Made by a program: the position numbers and the translations under genes. A stretch of DNA of 64,000 nucleotides from Bog-756 sp963812885 (GTDB taxonomy: Bacteria; Actinomycetota; Acidimicrobiia; Acidimicrobiales; RAAP-2): the NCBI GenBank assembly GCA_963812885.1, contig CAWEWZ010000002.1, forward strand, positions 558,001-622,000, given 5' to 3'. Of this stretch, positions 49,378 through 59,029 are shown piece by piece. The notes below the pieces were generated by a model. That model did not search any database, was not told the origin of the DNA, and was given only the letters and a program-made list of their open reading frames with translations. Numbering within the stretch: position 1 is the stretch's first letter; every line of letters starts with the position of its first letter.

Positions 49378-50248
49378 TCAGAGGGAGAACAGAGCCAGCG
49401 CATTTCCGGTCGTACGCTCGGCCACCAGCTGAAGTCTCAACCCCCTTGACCTGGGCAATTGCTGCTCCCACCAACGGAACCCTCGATGGTTCATTGAGGG
49501 TTCCACGATGGGGCACCGGGGTCAGGAAGGGAGTGTCCGTCTCGACCAGGAGCCGGTCCATCGGGCACAGGGCAGCCGCCTCCCGGACGTCGGCCGCGTT
49601 CTTGAAGGTGACCACACCGCTGAACGAGAGCGAGGCCCCGAGGTCGAGGCACCGCCGGGCCTCCTCGGGCCCCCCGGTGAAGCAGTGGACCACCGTCCGC
49701 TCGGGCACACCGCTGGCGGTGAGGATGTCCACGGTGTCGTCCCACGCCTCCCGGGTGTGGATGACCAGGGCCAGGCCGTGGCGGTGGGCCAGCTCCACCT
49801 GCCGGGCGAATGCCTCCCGCTGGACCGGCCGTGGCGAATGGTCGTAGTGGTAGTCGAGGCCGCACTCGCCGATGCCGACGACCACAGCCGGCGCCCGGCC
49901 ACCCTCGGACCCATGGGCCAGCTCGCCGGCCAGCAGGTCGTCGAGGGAATCGACCCCGTCGACGGCGTCGTGGGGATGCAGACCCACCGTGGCCCACAGC
50001 TCCACCCCCTCGGCCACGGCCGGCGAGTCGGGGCGGCGCATGGACCGGACCAGGGCCACCGCCTCGGCCGAGGAGCCGGCTCCGGTCCCGATGCACACCA
50101 TCCTCGACACGCCCGCCTCCGAGGCCCGGGCGATGGTGGCCGCCAGCCGGGAGGCGTGGGGACCCGCCTGGCTGGCCCCGTCGGTCGAGGCGAACTCCTC
50201 CTGCAGGTGGCAGTGGGAGTCGAACCACTCGATCACCGCGTCGTGCAC
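49378..50248 (-). CDS. TatD family metal-dependent hydrolase (3' frameshifted)
   Basis: This TIM-barrel DNase/hydrolase of the TatD family shows the metal ligands FDSHCHLQ, GECGLDYHYDHS, HTREAWDD, HCFTGG and ETDTPFL. After QVKGVE, near base 49433, one base is wrong: the corrected frame gives LQLVAERTTGNALALF and a TGA at 49380-49378, the usual family C-terminus. Uncorrected, the frame runs on in a Pro-rich tail to 49304. The start is GTG 50248, 15 bases after metG, as in actinobacterial metG-tatD operons. The corrected protein is about 290 residues. Confidence 0.9.
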
Positions 50249-50263
50249 CCGACCGACCCCCGG

Positions 50264-51772
50264 CTAGCTCTTGCGCCGGGGAAACAGGGGAGCGCCCTTT
50301 TCGACGGCGAGGCCCCCGGGGTAGCCCCCCCAGCAGCCCGAGGCCGGCAGCCGCTCGTCCCCCGGCGACCCGTGGAGGCCGATGCGCCGCCAGATCTCGT
50401 CGGCGGTGGACGGCATGGCCGGGACGATGAGGATGGACACGATCCGGAGCACCTCGAGGGCACTGCCCAGGATGGCGTCCACCTCGGGCCCGGGCTCGGC
50501 CTTCCAGGGCTCGGCCGTCTCCAGCTCGGCGTTGGTCTCCCGGATGAGGCGCCAGGTGGCCTCGAGTCCGAGATTGGGCAGGGCGCTGTCCCACGCCGCA
50601 GAGGCCTCGGCGACCACCGCCGCCGCCTCACCGGCCAGGCGGCTGTCCGGGTCGGGGGGAGGCCCGATCCCCGCGCACTTGGAACCGACCACGGTGGCCA
50701 CCCTCGACAGGAGGTTGCCGAGATTGTTGGCCAGGTCGGCGTTGTAACGGCTGACGATCCCCTCGGCGGAGAAATCCCCGTCCGATCCGAGGGGGATGTC
50801 CCGCAGCAGGTGGTAGCGGACCGGGTCGACCCCGAAGTCGGCGGTGAGCTCGCCGGGCGAGATCTGGTTGACGCTCGAGTTGGACATCTTCTCGCCCCCG
50901 AGCAGCAGCCACCCGTGCACCTGCACGTGGGCCGGGGGGTCGATGCCGGCGGCCATGCACATGGCCGGCCACCACACGCAGTGGAAGCGGATGATCTCCT
51001 TGCCGATCAGGTGGTGGACCGCCGGCCACCACTCCTCGAACCGCTGTGCATCCTGTCCGTAGCCGATGGCCGTGAGGTAGTTGATCAGGGCGTCGTACCA
51101 GACGTAGAAGACGTGCTTCTCGTCCCAGGGGACCCGCACCCCCCAGTCGATCGAGGTCCGGGTGATGGAGATGTCGCGGAGCCCACCCCTGATGAAACTG
51201 AGCGCCTCGTTGCGCTTCGACTCGGGTGCCACCGCCCCCGGGTTGGCCTCGTACCAGTCGATCAGCGGCTGTTCGAAGGCGCTCAGCCGGAAGAAGTAGT
51301 TCACCTCCTCGAGGTGCTCGACCGGCAACCGGTGGATCGGACACAATCCACCGTCGAGGAGGTCGTCCTCGGCGTAGTACTGCTCGCAGGGCACGCAATA
51401 GAGGCCGCGGTAGAGGTCCTCGTAGATATGGCCGTTCTCGAAGATCCGGCCCAGGAACTCCTGGACCGCCTGGTGATGCCGGGGCTCGGTGGTGCGGATG
51501 AAATCGTCGTTGGAGATGTCGAGGTCGGCCCACGCGGCGGCGAAGCGGGGAGCCAACTGGTCGGTCCAGTCCGCCGGGGTGAGCCCCTGCTCCTCGGCGG
51601 CCCGGGCCACCTTCTGCCCGTGCTCGTCGGTGCCGGTGAGGAAGAAGACGTCGTCGCCGATCAGGCGATGCCAGCGGGCCAGGGCATCGGCGTTGACCGT
51701 CGAATAGGCGTGCCCGACGTGGGGCGCGTCCTTGACGTAGTAGATCGGTGTGGTGATGTAGTAGCGGGGCAC
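50264..51772 (-). CDS. metG: Methionyl-tRNA synthetase
   Basis: This 502-residue class I aminoacyl-tRNA synthetase charges tRNA-Met. Motifs are YYITTPIYYVKDAPHVGHAYS (HIGH variant HVGH), the connective-peptide CVPCEQYY and DGGLCPIH, WYDALINYL, and the KMSKS variant KMSNS. An anticodon-binding helical domain follows. There is no C-terminal EMAP-like domain, so it is the short form. I chose GTG 51772; the preceding codons are GTA and CTG. The tatD gene follows. Confidence 0.96.
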   Translation of the reverse strand: MPRYYITTPIYYVKDAPHVGHAYSTVNADALARWHRLIGDDVFFLTGTDEHGQKVARAAEEQGLTPADWTDQLAPRFAAAWADLDISNDDFIRTTEPRHHQAVQEFLGRIFENGHIYEDLYRGLYCVPCEQYYAEDDLLDGGLCPIHRLPVEHLEEVNYFFRLSAFEQPLIDWYEANPGAVAPESKRNEALSFIRGGLRDISITRTSIDWGVRVPWDEKHVFYVWYDALINYLTAIGYGQDAQRFEEWWPAVHHLIGKEIIRFHCVWWPAMCMAAGIDPPAHVQVHGWLLLGGEKMSNSSVNQISPGELTADFGVDPVRYHLLRDIPLGSDGDFSAEGIVSRYNADLANNLGNLLSRVATVVGSKCAGIGPPPDPDSRLAGEAAAVVAEASAAWDSALPNLGLEATWRLIRETNAELETAEPWKAEPGPEVDAILGSALEVLRIVSILIVPAMPSTADEIWRRIGLHGSPGDERLPASGCWGGYPGGLAVEKGAPLFPRRKS

Positions 51773-51823
51773 TGGCAGGTAGCGTACCGACCGGGAGGAT
51801 CCCGACCGACACGGCGTCATAGG

Positions 51824-52273
51824 ATGCAGTGCTCGATGGAACCACCCGGCCCCCAACGCTCGGCGCTCCGGCAACGGGTGGCCGTCTACGGCATCTGCGA
51901 GGACGGTGACGGCCACGTCCTGCTGGTCCGAGCGGCCCGCTACCTCACCGTGGCCGGACGCTGGTTCCTACCCGGGGGCGGCATCGACCACGGCGAGGAT
52001 CCGGTCACCGCCCTGGAGCGGGAGTTCACCGAGGAGACCGGCCTGCACGTCGAGGTCGGGGAGCTCAAGGGGGTGCTGTCCGACGTCTTCACGCTGCCCA
52101 ACGGGGCCGACCTGCATACCGTCAGGATCGTCTACGGCATCGAGTCGTACTCCGGCGAGCTCCGGGACGAAGCCGACGGATCCTCCGATGCCGCCCGGTG
52201 GCAACCCCTCGACCAGATGAGCGAGCTGCCCCTCGCGCCCTACGTCCGCCGGGCCCTGGCCGAGCTCCGCTGA
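51824..52273 (+). CDS. NUDIX hydrolase
   Basis: This NUDIX hydrolase of about 149 residues cleaves a nucleoside diphosphate linked to another moiety. The full Nudix box is present: GGGIDHGEDPVTALEREF followed by TEETGL (GX5EX7REUXEEXGU). ATG 51824 or ATG 51836 could start it; neither has a strong ribosome-binding site. It is divergent from metG (51-base gap) and overlaps nothing of rsmI on the other strand. The substrate is unknown. Confidence 0.9.
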   Translation: MQCSMEPPGPQRSALRQRVAVYGICEDGDGHVLLVRAARYLTVAGRWFLPGGGIDHGEDPVTALEREFTEETGLHVEVGELKGVLSDVFTLPNGADLHTVRIVYGIESYSGELRDEADGSSDAARWQPLDQMSELPLAPYVRRALAELR

Positions 52274-52282
52274 TCAGCCCGG

Positions 52283-53214
52283 TCACTCCTCGGGTGCGGG
52301 TCCGCCCGGCCGCCGGGCTCCGGCCGACTGGGCGGCCAGGGCCAGCGTCGTACACCCGCCGGCGGGGGACCCCGAACATCTCGGCGACGTCGTCGACCAC
52401 CCCCCGGGTCCGCTCTCCCTCCCCCAGCCGGTCCGACCAGAGCCGTGGTCAGCACCTCGTCACTGACCGTCGCGACGGTGGCCTCCGGCGCGCCCGACAG
52501 CACCAGGACCACCTCGCCCCGGACCGGGTGGGCGCCGATCCACGACGCGGCCTCGGCCAGGGAGCCCCTCCAGACCTCCTCGTGCAGCTTGGTGAGCTCG
52601 CGGGCGACGGCGATCCGGCGTTCCGACCCGCAGGCGGCGGCCAGATCCGCCACCGTGCCGGCCACCCGCCCGGGCGCCTCGAAGAGCACCGTCGTGCGGG
52701 GCTCGGTCGCCACCACCTCGAGCCGCTCCTTCCGATCACGACCGGAGCGGGGCAGGAAGCCCTCGAAGCAGAAGCGACCGGTGTCGAGACCGCTGGTCAC
52801 CAGGGCGGCCAGCACCGCCGACGGGCCGGGGACCACGGTGACGGCCAGTCCCGCCCGGGCGGCGGCGGCCACCACACGGCTCCCCGGGTCCGAGACGCCG
52901 GGCATGCCCGCGTCACTGACCAGGGCGACGGTGCGGCCACCGGCCACCGCGGCGAGCACCTCGGCGGTCCGGTCGTCCTCGTTGTGCTCGTGCAGCGACC
53001 GGAGCGATGCCCCGGTGATGCCGGCGTGGGTCAACAGCCTCCGAGAGTGACGGGTGTCCTCGCAGTAGATCAGGTCGGCCTTGCGGAGCGCCTCCACCGC
53101 CCGCGGCGACAGGTCTCCCAGATTGCCGATGGGGGTCCCGACCAGCACGATGGAGCCGGCCGTCGCCCCCGTGGCCGGAGCGGACCGCTCGGCGGCCGGT
53201 CGGCCATCATCCAC
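52283..53214 (-). CDS. rsmI: 16S rRNA 2'-O-ribose methyltransferase RsmI (3' frameshifted)
   Basis: RsmI methylates the ribose of C1402 in 16S rRNA. The tetrapyrrole-methylase fold is clear: LVGTPIGNLGDLSPRA, DLIYCEDTRHSRRLL, ALVSDAGMPGVSDPG, VVPGPSAVLAALV and ELTKLHEEVWRG. The C-terminal helical tail is broken at about 52440 and again near 52350; corrected, it reads DDVAEMFGVPRRRVYD, then LALAAQSAG, and ends at TGA 52285-52283. The GTG start at 53214 overlaps the DUF192 gene by 8 bases. The neighbourhood rsmI-metG-tatD is typical of actinobacteria. Confidence 0.93.
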
Positions 53215-53536
53215 GGAGGTCCAACTTGTCGCCCACCCGGAGTCCCCACCGCTCGAAGGCGCCGGCCTCGGCCTCGACCACCGAGCGGCACCCCCGCCGG
53301 GGTCGGCTCATCCGCCACGGCGGCAACCTGGCCACTCCCACCACCACCATCTCCTTGTCGCAGAAGGCGACGTCGATGGGGAATTGCATCCCGAAGGTGT
53401 GCACCGACCGGGTGCGGGGCAGGACCATGGCCCCCTCGTACCCCGTCCTTCCGAGGAGTCCCCGGGTCCGATCGCCCAGGCTGTCGGCCACCTCGGCCGC
53501 GGCCAGCACGTCCCCGTCGCGCAACAACCAGGTCAT
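53207..53536 (-). CDS. DUF192 family protein
   Basis: This 109-residue DUF192/UPF0127 protein has RTRGLLGRTGYEGAMVLP, SVHTFGMQFPIDVAFCDK and the tail GAFERWGLRVGDKL, hallmarks of the family, whose biochemical role is not established. No signal peptide is visible, so it is cytoplasmic here, whereas some homologues are exported. The ATG 53536 start is clear. Its stop lies inside the start of rsmI, so the two are coupled. Confidence 0.9.
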   Translation of the reverse strand: MTWLLRDGDVLAAAEVADSLGDRTRGLLGRTGYEGAMVLPRTRSVHTFGMQFPIDVAFCDKEMVVVGVARLPPWRMSRPRRGCRSVVEAEAGAFERWGLRVGDKLDLRG

Positions 53537-53622
53537 CGTCCTCCCCCGGTGGTCGGCGCCCGCCCGTCTTGTTGGCCCGCCGATCCCGGACCGCCACCGA
53601 ACCGGAGTAGCATCGCCGGACT

Positions 53623-53706
53623 GTGTCGAAACGAACCAACAAACGCAAGCTCCGGGCCAAGAAGAAGGCCAACCACGGCAAGAAGCCGAACTGCGGCCGG
53701 GGCTGA
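53623..53706 (+). CDS. bL37-like small ribosomal protein
   Basis: This 27-residue basic peptide reads SKRTNKRKLRAKKKANHGKK and ends PNCGRG. The ANHGKxPN tail and length match bL37, a small 50S protein described in mycobacteria. The start is GTG 53623. It lies alone on the plus strand between DUF192 and the GDPD gene, both on the other strand. Too short for automatic callers, so often missed. Confidence 0.85.
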   Translation: MSKRTNKRKLRAKKKANHGKKPNCGRG

Positions 53707-53738
53707 CCCACGCCCGACGGCTCCTCCCGGAGCCGATG

Positions 53739-54620
53739 TCATCGCCGCAGGCGCCATGCGCAGTCGAGCCGGTCGAGCACCGTGGTGAGGGCCGAGGGCC
53801 GGTCGGTGATGATGCCGTCCACCCCCAGCCGGCACAGGCGCTCCATCTCCGGTTCCTCCTCGATCGTCCACACGTGGACGGCCAGGCCCTGCTCGTGGGC
53901 CACGTCCACGAAGCGCTGGTCGACCAGCGGTAGGTCGCCGAAGCTGACCGGGACCTGGAGGGCGACATGGCGCATCGGGGCCGGCGTCTCTCCGGCCTGC
54001 ACCGACTGGTAGAAGGCGGCCACGGCCATGGTGCCGGCCGAGGTGGGGACCTCGGGGGCGAAGGCCGAGAAGGAATCGGTGGCCGAGTCGAGGAAGGAGG
54101 CCACGATCACGTCGTCGGTCCGGCCGTAGCGCCGGAGCACGGCGGCCAGTGCCTCCTCGTAGGGGGTGACCGCCGGAGCGGTCTGCTTGATGTCCAGATT
54201 GAGCACCACCCCGGGGAATGCGTCGAGGACCTCCTCCAGCAGGGCGATCCCGAACCGTCGGTCCTCGGGGCCCCGGCCCCGGAACGGGTACCGGTCAGCG
54301 TCCAGGCCGGGGGTGACGTCGGCACCGGGGACCCACCAGTAGGCGTTGTCCAACGTGCGCACCACATCCCACGGGAGCTCGGCGATCCGACCGGTGCGGT
54401 CGGTGGTGCGGTCGACGGTCGGGTCGTGGCACACCACCAGCCGCCCGTCGGCGGTGGCATGCACGTCGAGCTCGATGGCCGTGGCTCCGGCATCGAGGGC
54501 GGAGGCGATGGCGTGCAGCGTCGACGACGGACCCTCCCACGCGCCCCCCTGGTGGGCATAGTTGATGACCCGGCGACTGAGCCATGGTGCGAGTTGGCGC
54601 GCATCGGGAGAGACGGCCAT
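53739..54620 (-). CDS. Glycerophosphodiester phosphodiesterase (GDPD)
   Basis: This 293-residue TIM-barrel phosphodiesterase hydrolyses deacylated phospholipids to glycerol-3-phosphate and an alcohol. The active-site pattern is visible: AHQGGAWEGPSST (HQGG in place of the common HRG), AIELDVHATADG and VVCHDPTVDRTT, then LNLDIKQTAP. No signal peptide, so cytoplasmic. ATG 54620. It is divergent from the hypothetical gene at 54647. Confidence 0.92.
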   Translation of the reverse strand: MAVSPDARQLAPWLSRRVINYAHQGGAWEGPSSTLHAIASALDAGATAIELDVHATADGRLVVCHDPTVDRTTDRTGRIAELPWDVVRTLDNAYWWVPGADVTPGLDADRYPFRGRGPEDRRFGIALLEEVLDAFPGVVLNLDIKQTAPAVTPYEEALAAVLRRYGRTDDVIVASFLDSATDSFSAFAPEVPTSAGTMAVAAFYQSVQAGETPAPMRHVALQVPVSFGDLPLVDQRFVDVAHEQGLAVHVWTIEEEPEMERLCRLGVDGIITDRPSALTTVLDRLDCAWRLRR

Positions 54621-54646
54621 GGAAGAACGGTAGCCTCTGCTCCGCC

Positions 54647-55249
54647 ATGCTGGACCACGTCTTCACCCAACTCGTCAGCTCGCACCGGCATGCCTTCGAG
54701 GCCGCCCTGCTGCAGCGGCAGGCGGTGGAGGAGCGGTTCCAGGTGGACGTCTTCCTCGGTGACGTCAGCTTCGAGACGTCCTACAGCCTCCCGGGGGAGG
54801 AGCGCCCGGCCCGCATCCGGGTGGACACCAGCCTCGACTGGCCCACCTGGAGCCAGACCGCCTACCGGAGCTGGGCCATCGGCGAAGAGCCCGACGAACC
54901 GCCCGAGGTGCTGGTCGAGATCGCCTTCCGGGTCCAGGGCCTGGTCGAGGTGCCCGAGGTCGATCCGCTCCTCGGCGCGCTCCCCGCCGACCTCGATGTG
55001 CTCGGCGACCAACCGCTGATGCGGGGGGCCGCCACCATCGAGCAGGTCATCGGCAGCGGATCCGAACAGCTCGAGTGCGCCATCGAGGTCTCGTACGAAG
55101 GATCGTGCCAACTGGACGAGACCTTCCTCGACGACCCGACCAGCCTGGACGACGCGCTGGCGCCGTTGGGCCGGGCGGTGGCGTCGGTACTGGTCCGGAT
55201 CGGCGACCTGCCCTTCAAGTTCCGGCCGGTCGAGAGCCCTCCGGCCTGA
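54647..55249 (+). CDS. Conserved-looking hypothetical protein
   Basis: I do not recognise this 200-residue acidic protein. It reads cleanly from ATG 54647 (LDHVFTQLVSSHRHAFEA) to the stop. It has no signal peptide or membrane segment, and contains several short beta-like stretches (FQVDVFLGDVSFETSYSL, IRVDTSLDWPTW, LVEIAFRVQGLVEVPEV) and a C-terminal RIGDLPFKFRPVE. Base composition and codon use match neighbours. It is divergent from GDPD (26-base gap) and convergent with the PfkB kinase gene (5 bases). Confidence 0.75.
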   Translation: MLDHVFTQLVSSHRHAFEAALLQRQAVEERFQVDVFLGDVSFETSYSLPGEERPARIRVDTSLDWPTWSQTAYRSWAIGEEPDEPPEVLVEIAFRVQGLVEVPEVDPLLGALPADLDVLGDQPLMRGAATIEQVIGSGSEQLECAIEVSYEGSCQLDETFLDDPTSLDDALAPLGRAVASVLVRIGDLPFKFRPVESPPA

Positions 55250-55254
55250 CCGGA

Positions 55255-56324
55255 TCAGTCGAACAGGCCGGCGTCGACGGCCAGTGCCCGCAGATCGGCC
55301 TGGGGCCGGGCCCCGACATGGGCGATGACCTCGGCGGCGCACACGCCGCCCAGGCGGGCCGACTGGTCGGGGGCCAGACCGTTGGTGATTCCGTAGAGGA
55401 ACCCGGCGGCGAAGAGATCGCCGGCGCCGGTGGTGTCGACCACCTGGGTCGACCGGGGCCGCGGGCACCTCGACCGGTCCCGACGGCCGAGACCACCACA
55501 CATCCGGCGGCGCCCCGGGTCAGGACGGCGAGCACACCGGTGTCGGCCACCGCCTCCACGGCGGCGTCGAATCCGGAGACGCCGAACAGCGAGATGATCT
55601 CCTCCTCGTTGGCGAAGATCAGCTCGAGGTCGCCTTCCAGCAGTTGGAGGAACTCCTGGCGGTGGTGTTCGACGCAGAACGGATCCGACATGGACAGCGC
55701 CACCGAGGCATCGTGGGCGTGGGCCACTTCGATGGCCCCGCGCATGGCCGCCTTGGCCGAGGGCTGCTCCCACAGGTACCCCTCGAGGTAGACCACCTGG
55801 GCCGACGAGAGGTGGCCGTCGTGGAGGTCGACGGGTCCGAAGTCGGACGCCACCCCGAGATGGGTGGCCATGGTGCGTTCGGCATCCTCGGTCACCAGGA
55901 CCAGGCAGTGGCCGGTCACCGCCTCCCCGGGGACCGACGGGGTGGGGACCGGGTCGAAGGCCACCCCGATGGACCGGATGTCGTGGGTGAAGGCCCGACC
56001 CAACTGGTCGTCGGCCACCCGCCCGAGGAACGCCACCCGCCCTCCGAGGGCGGCCAACCCGGCCGCCGTGTTGGCCGCCGAACCGCCCGAGGCCTCGGTG
56101 GTCGGGCCCATCGATGCGTAGATGGACTCCGAGCGGTCGTGGTCGACCAGCACCATGGTTCCCTTGACCAGGTCGAGGGCCTCCAGGTCGGCGTCGGTGG
56201 CCGTGGCCAGCACGTCGACCAGCGCATTGCCGATGGCCACCACGTCGAGCTCGGGGCCGTCGGCGGCACCGGTGGAACCTTCGGCGGCGGGAGAGAAATC
56301 GCTGGATCGGGAGTCATTCTGCAC
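55255..56324 (-). CDS. PfkB-family sugar/nucleoside kinase, adenosine-kinase-like (frameshifted)
   Basis: This kinase of about 355 residues has IGNALVDVLATATDADLEAL, TMVLVDHD, TEASGGSAANTAAGLAALGG (the N-terminal signature) and the C-terminal signature DTTGAGDLFAAGFLYG with the catalytic Asp. This arrangement resembles the actinobacterial/alphaproteobacterial 'adenosine kinase' PfkB group. Between 55450 and 55485 the sequence changes frame (probably two indels, with EVPAAPVD between), just before the catalytic signature. The start is GTG 56324. It is divergent from pepN (24 bases). The preferred substrate is not certain. Confidence 0.87.
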
Positions 56325-56347
56325 GGCGCGACGGTAGCCTGCCCACC

Positions 56348-58966
56348 ATGAGCACACTGACCAACGACGCTGCCGACGACGACACTGCCGAAGGGGGCTC
56401 CGCCTACCGGTTGCCCACCGCCGTCCGTCCCCACGCCTACCGTCTCGTGCTCACCCCCGACCTCCCGGCGGCCTCGTTCACCGGGGACGTCGAGATCGAC
56501 GTGACCATCGCCGAGCCCACCTCGTCGATCACCCTCAACGCCGCCGACCTGGCCATCACCTTCGCCGAGCTGAACGACGGGAACCCCGACGGCGGCTATG
56601 CCCTCTCCCCCTCCGGCATCGATGTGGACGCCGACGAGGAGCGGGCCACGCTCACCTTCCCCGAACCGCTGGCACCGGGTCCGGCCACCCTGCATCTGGC
56701 CTTCGACGGCATCCTCAACGACAAGCTGCACGGCTTCTACCGGTCCACCTTCTCGGACGAATCCGGGGCCGAGCACGTCATCGCCACCACCCAGATGGAG
56801 TCGACCGACGCCCGACGGGCCTTCCCGTGCTGGGACGAGCCCGAGCTCAAGGCCACCTTCGAGATCACCCTGGTGGTCGACGACGCCCTCGCCGCCTTCT
56901 CCAACGGGCCGGCGGTCGAGGAGACGCCCGAGCCCGGCGGGAAGCGGCGGGTCCGGTTCGCACCGACCATGGTCATGTCCACCTACCTGGTCGCCTTCAT
57001 CGTGGGCCCGCTCGAGGCCACCAGCCCCCTCGAGGTCGACGGGGTGCCCCTGCGCATCGTGCACCGGCCGGGCCAGGGCCACCTGACCCAGTTCGCCCTC
57101 ACCGTGGGGGCCCACGCCCTCCGTTTCTTCACCGCCTACTTCGGCATCCCCTATCCGGCCGACAAACTCGACCTGGTGGCCATCCCCGACTTCGCCTTCG
57201 GGGCCATGGAGAACCTCGGGTGCGTGACCTTCCGCGAGTCGGTGTTGCTCATCGACCCGACCCAGTCGGCCCGGGTCGAGCTCGAGCGGGTGGCCGACGT
57301 GGTCTGCCACGAGATCGCCCACATGTGGTTCGGCGACCTGGTCACCATGAAGTGGTGGAACGGCATCTGGCTCAACGAGGCCTTTGCCACCTTCATGGAG
57401 GTGCTCGCCGTCGACGCCTTCCGTCCCGAATGGCAGCGATGGGTGAGCTTCGGCGTCGAACGGGAGGCCGCCCTGGCCGTCGACGGTCTCCACGCCACCC
57501 GCCCGGTCGAGTTCCCGGTGGGCCGACCCGAGGAGGCCCAGGGGATGTTCGACGTCCTCACCTACCAGAAGGGCGGCAGCGTGCTGCGGATGCTCGAGCA
57601 GTTCCTCGGGCCCGACGTGTTCCGCGAGGGCATCAACGACTACCTCACCACCCACAGCCACGGCAACACCGAGACGTCGGACCTGTGGGACGCCCTCGAG
57701 CGATCCAGCGGGCGGGCCGTGCGCACCATCATGGATACCTGGATCAACCAGGGCGGCTACCCGCTGGTGCGGGTGGGCGACGACGGATCCCTCACCCAGA
57801 CCCCGTTCTCCTACCGGGGGCAGCCGGGCGGGGCCATCGGCTCGACGTGGCTGGTTCCGGTCCTCACCCGGTCCCTGGCCGATCCCGAGGTCGACTCGCC
57901 CCCCATCCTGCTGGCCGGGACCCCGTCCTCCGCCGATCCGGTGGCCATCCGGTCGGGCACCGACCTGGTCAATGCCGGGGGCTCGGGGTACTTCCGGGTC
58001 GCCTATCCGACGGCCATGGTCGAACGGCTGGCCGGACGGCTGGGCGAGCTGGCTCCGCTGGAGCGCTACAACCTGGTCTCCGACACCTGGGCCGCGGCCC
58101 TCTCGGGCCAGGCCCCACTGACCGACCTCCTGCGCCTGGCCCGCGCCCTCGCCGACTCGGCCGAGGGCGACCCGAGCGTGTGGTCGGTGGTCATCGGCGC
58201 CCTCGGGCTGTTCGACCGGGTGGTCCCCGACGCCGACCGACCGGTCCTGGCCCGGTCGGTCCGGACCCTGCTCGGGCCCCTGGCCCGCGACCTGGGCTGG
58301 GATCCGGCCGAGGACGACAACGAGCGCACCCCGTCCCTGCGTGCCTCGGTGCTCCGCACCCTCGGCACCATCGGCGAAGATCCCGAGGTCCGGGCCGAGG
58401 CCGCCCGGCGCTTCGCCGACACCGGGAGCATCCTGCATCCCGACACCGAGGCGGCCATCCTGGACATCGTGGCCGCTGACGGCGGCGCGCCCGAGTTCGA
58501 CGCCTTCCTGGCCCGCTACCGCGCCCCGGCCAACCCCCAGGAGGAGAACCGCTACCTCTACGCCCTGGCCTCGTTCCGCCAACCCGAGCTGGCCGTCCGG
58601 ACCTTCGATCTGGCCATGACCGAGGTCCGGACCCAGAACGCCCCCTTCGTCCTGCAGCTGTTGGTGGCCAACCGGGCCACCGGGCGGGCCACCTGGCGAC
58701 GGATCACCGAGGAGTGGGACGCGCTGGTGGCCCGGTTCCCGTCCAACATCCTGCCCCGCATGCTGGACGGCGTCCGGGCCCTGTGCGATCCACCGGAGCT
58801 GGCCGATCAGGTCACCGCCTTCGTCGAGAGCCACCCGCTGCCCGCCGGTGGCAAGACCGTCGAACAGATCCTCGAGCGGCTGGCCGTCAACGTGGCCTTC
58901 GGCCAGCGCGAGGGGAAGCAGCTGGCCGACACCCTGTCCGGGGCGCTCGGGCTGCCGCCGGCATAG
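56348..58966 (+). CDS. pepN: Aminopeptidase N (M1 family)
   Basis: This 872-residue zinc metallopeptidase removes N-terminal residues from peptides. The exopeptidase motif GAMEN (near residue 286), the zinc motif HEIAHMWFGD (321-330) and the third ligand NEAFATF (near 343) are in correct order, followed by the Tyr-containing LTYQKGGSVLRMLEQ and the C-terminal ERAP1-like helical domain. Length is normal for actinobacterial PepN. The frame is clean over 2.6 kb. Cytoplasmic. Confidence 0.97.
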   Translation: MSTLTNDAADDDTAEGGSAYRLPTAVRPHAYRLVLTPDLPAASFTGDVEIDVTIAEPTSSITLNAADLAITFAELNDGNPDGGYALSPSGIDVDADEERATLTFPEPLAPGPATLHLAFDGILNDKLHGFYRSTFSDESGAEHVIATTQMESTDARRAFPCWDEPELKATFEITLVVDDALAAFSNGPAVEETPEPGGKRRVRFAPTMVMSTYLVAFIVGPLEATSPLEVDGVPLRIVHRPGQGHLTQFALTVGAHALRFFTAYFGIPYPADKLDLVAIPDFAFGAMENLGCVTFRESVLLIDPTQSARVELERVADVVCHEIAHMWFGDLVTMKWWNGIWLNEAFATFMEVLAVDAFRPEWQRWVSFGVEREAALAVDGLHATRPVEFPVGRPEEAQGMFDVLTYQKGGSVLRMLEQFLGPDVFREGINDYLTTHSHGNTETSDLWDALERSSGRAVRTIMDTWINQGGYPLVRVGDDGSLTQTPFSYRGQPGGAIGSTWLVPVLTRSLADPEVDSPPILLAGTPSSADPVAIRSGTDLVNAGGSGYFRVAYPTAMVERLAGRLGELAPLERYNLVSDTWAAALSGQAPLTDLLRLARALADSAEGDPSVWSVVIGALGLFDRVVPDADRPVLARSVRTLLGPLARDLGWDPAEDDNERTPSLRASVLRTLGTIGEDPEVRAEAARRFADTGSILHPDTEAAILDIVAADGGAPEFDAFLARYRAPANPQEENRYLYALASFRQPELAVRTFDLAMTEVRTQNAPFVLQLLVANRATGRATWRRITEEWDALVARFPSNILPRMLDGVRALCDPPELADQVTAFVESHPLPAGGKTVEQILERLAVNVAFGQREGKQLADTLSGALGLPPA

Positions 58967-59029
58967 CGCCGGCACCGTCGCCGGCCGATCCGGTCGGCCG
59001 GGCCGCCCGGCGCTCCCTAACCTGAAGCG

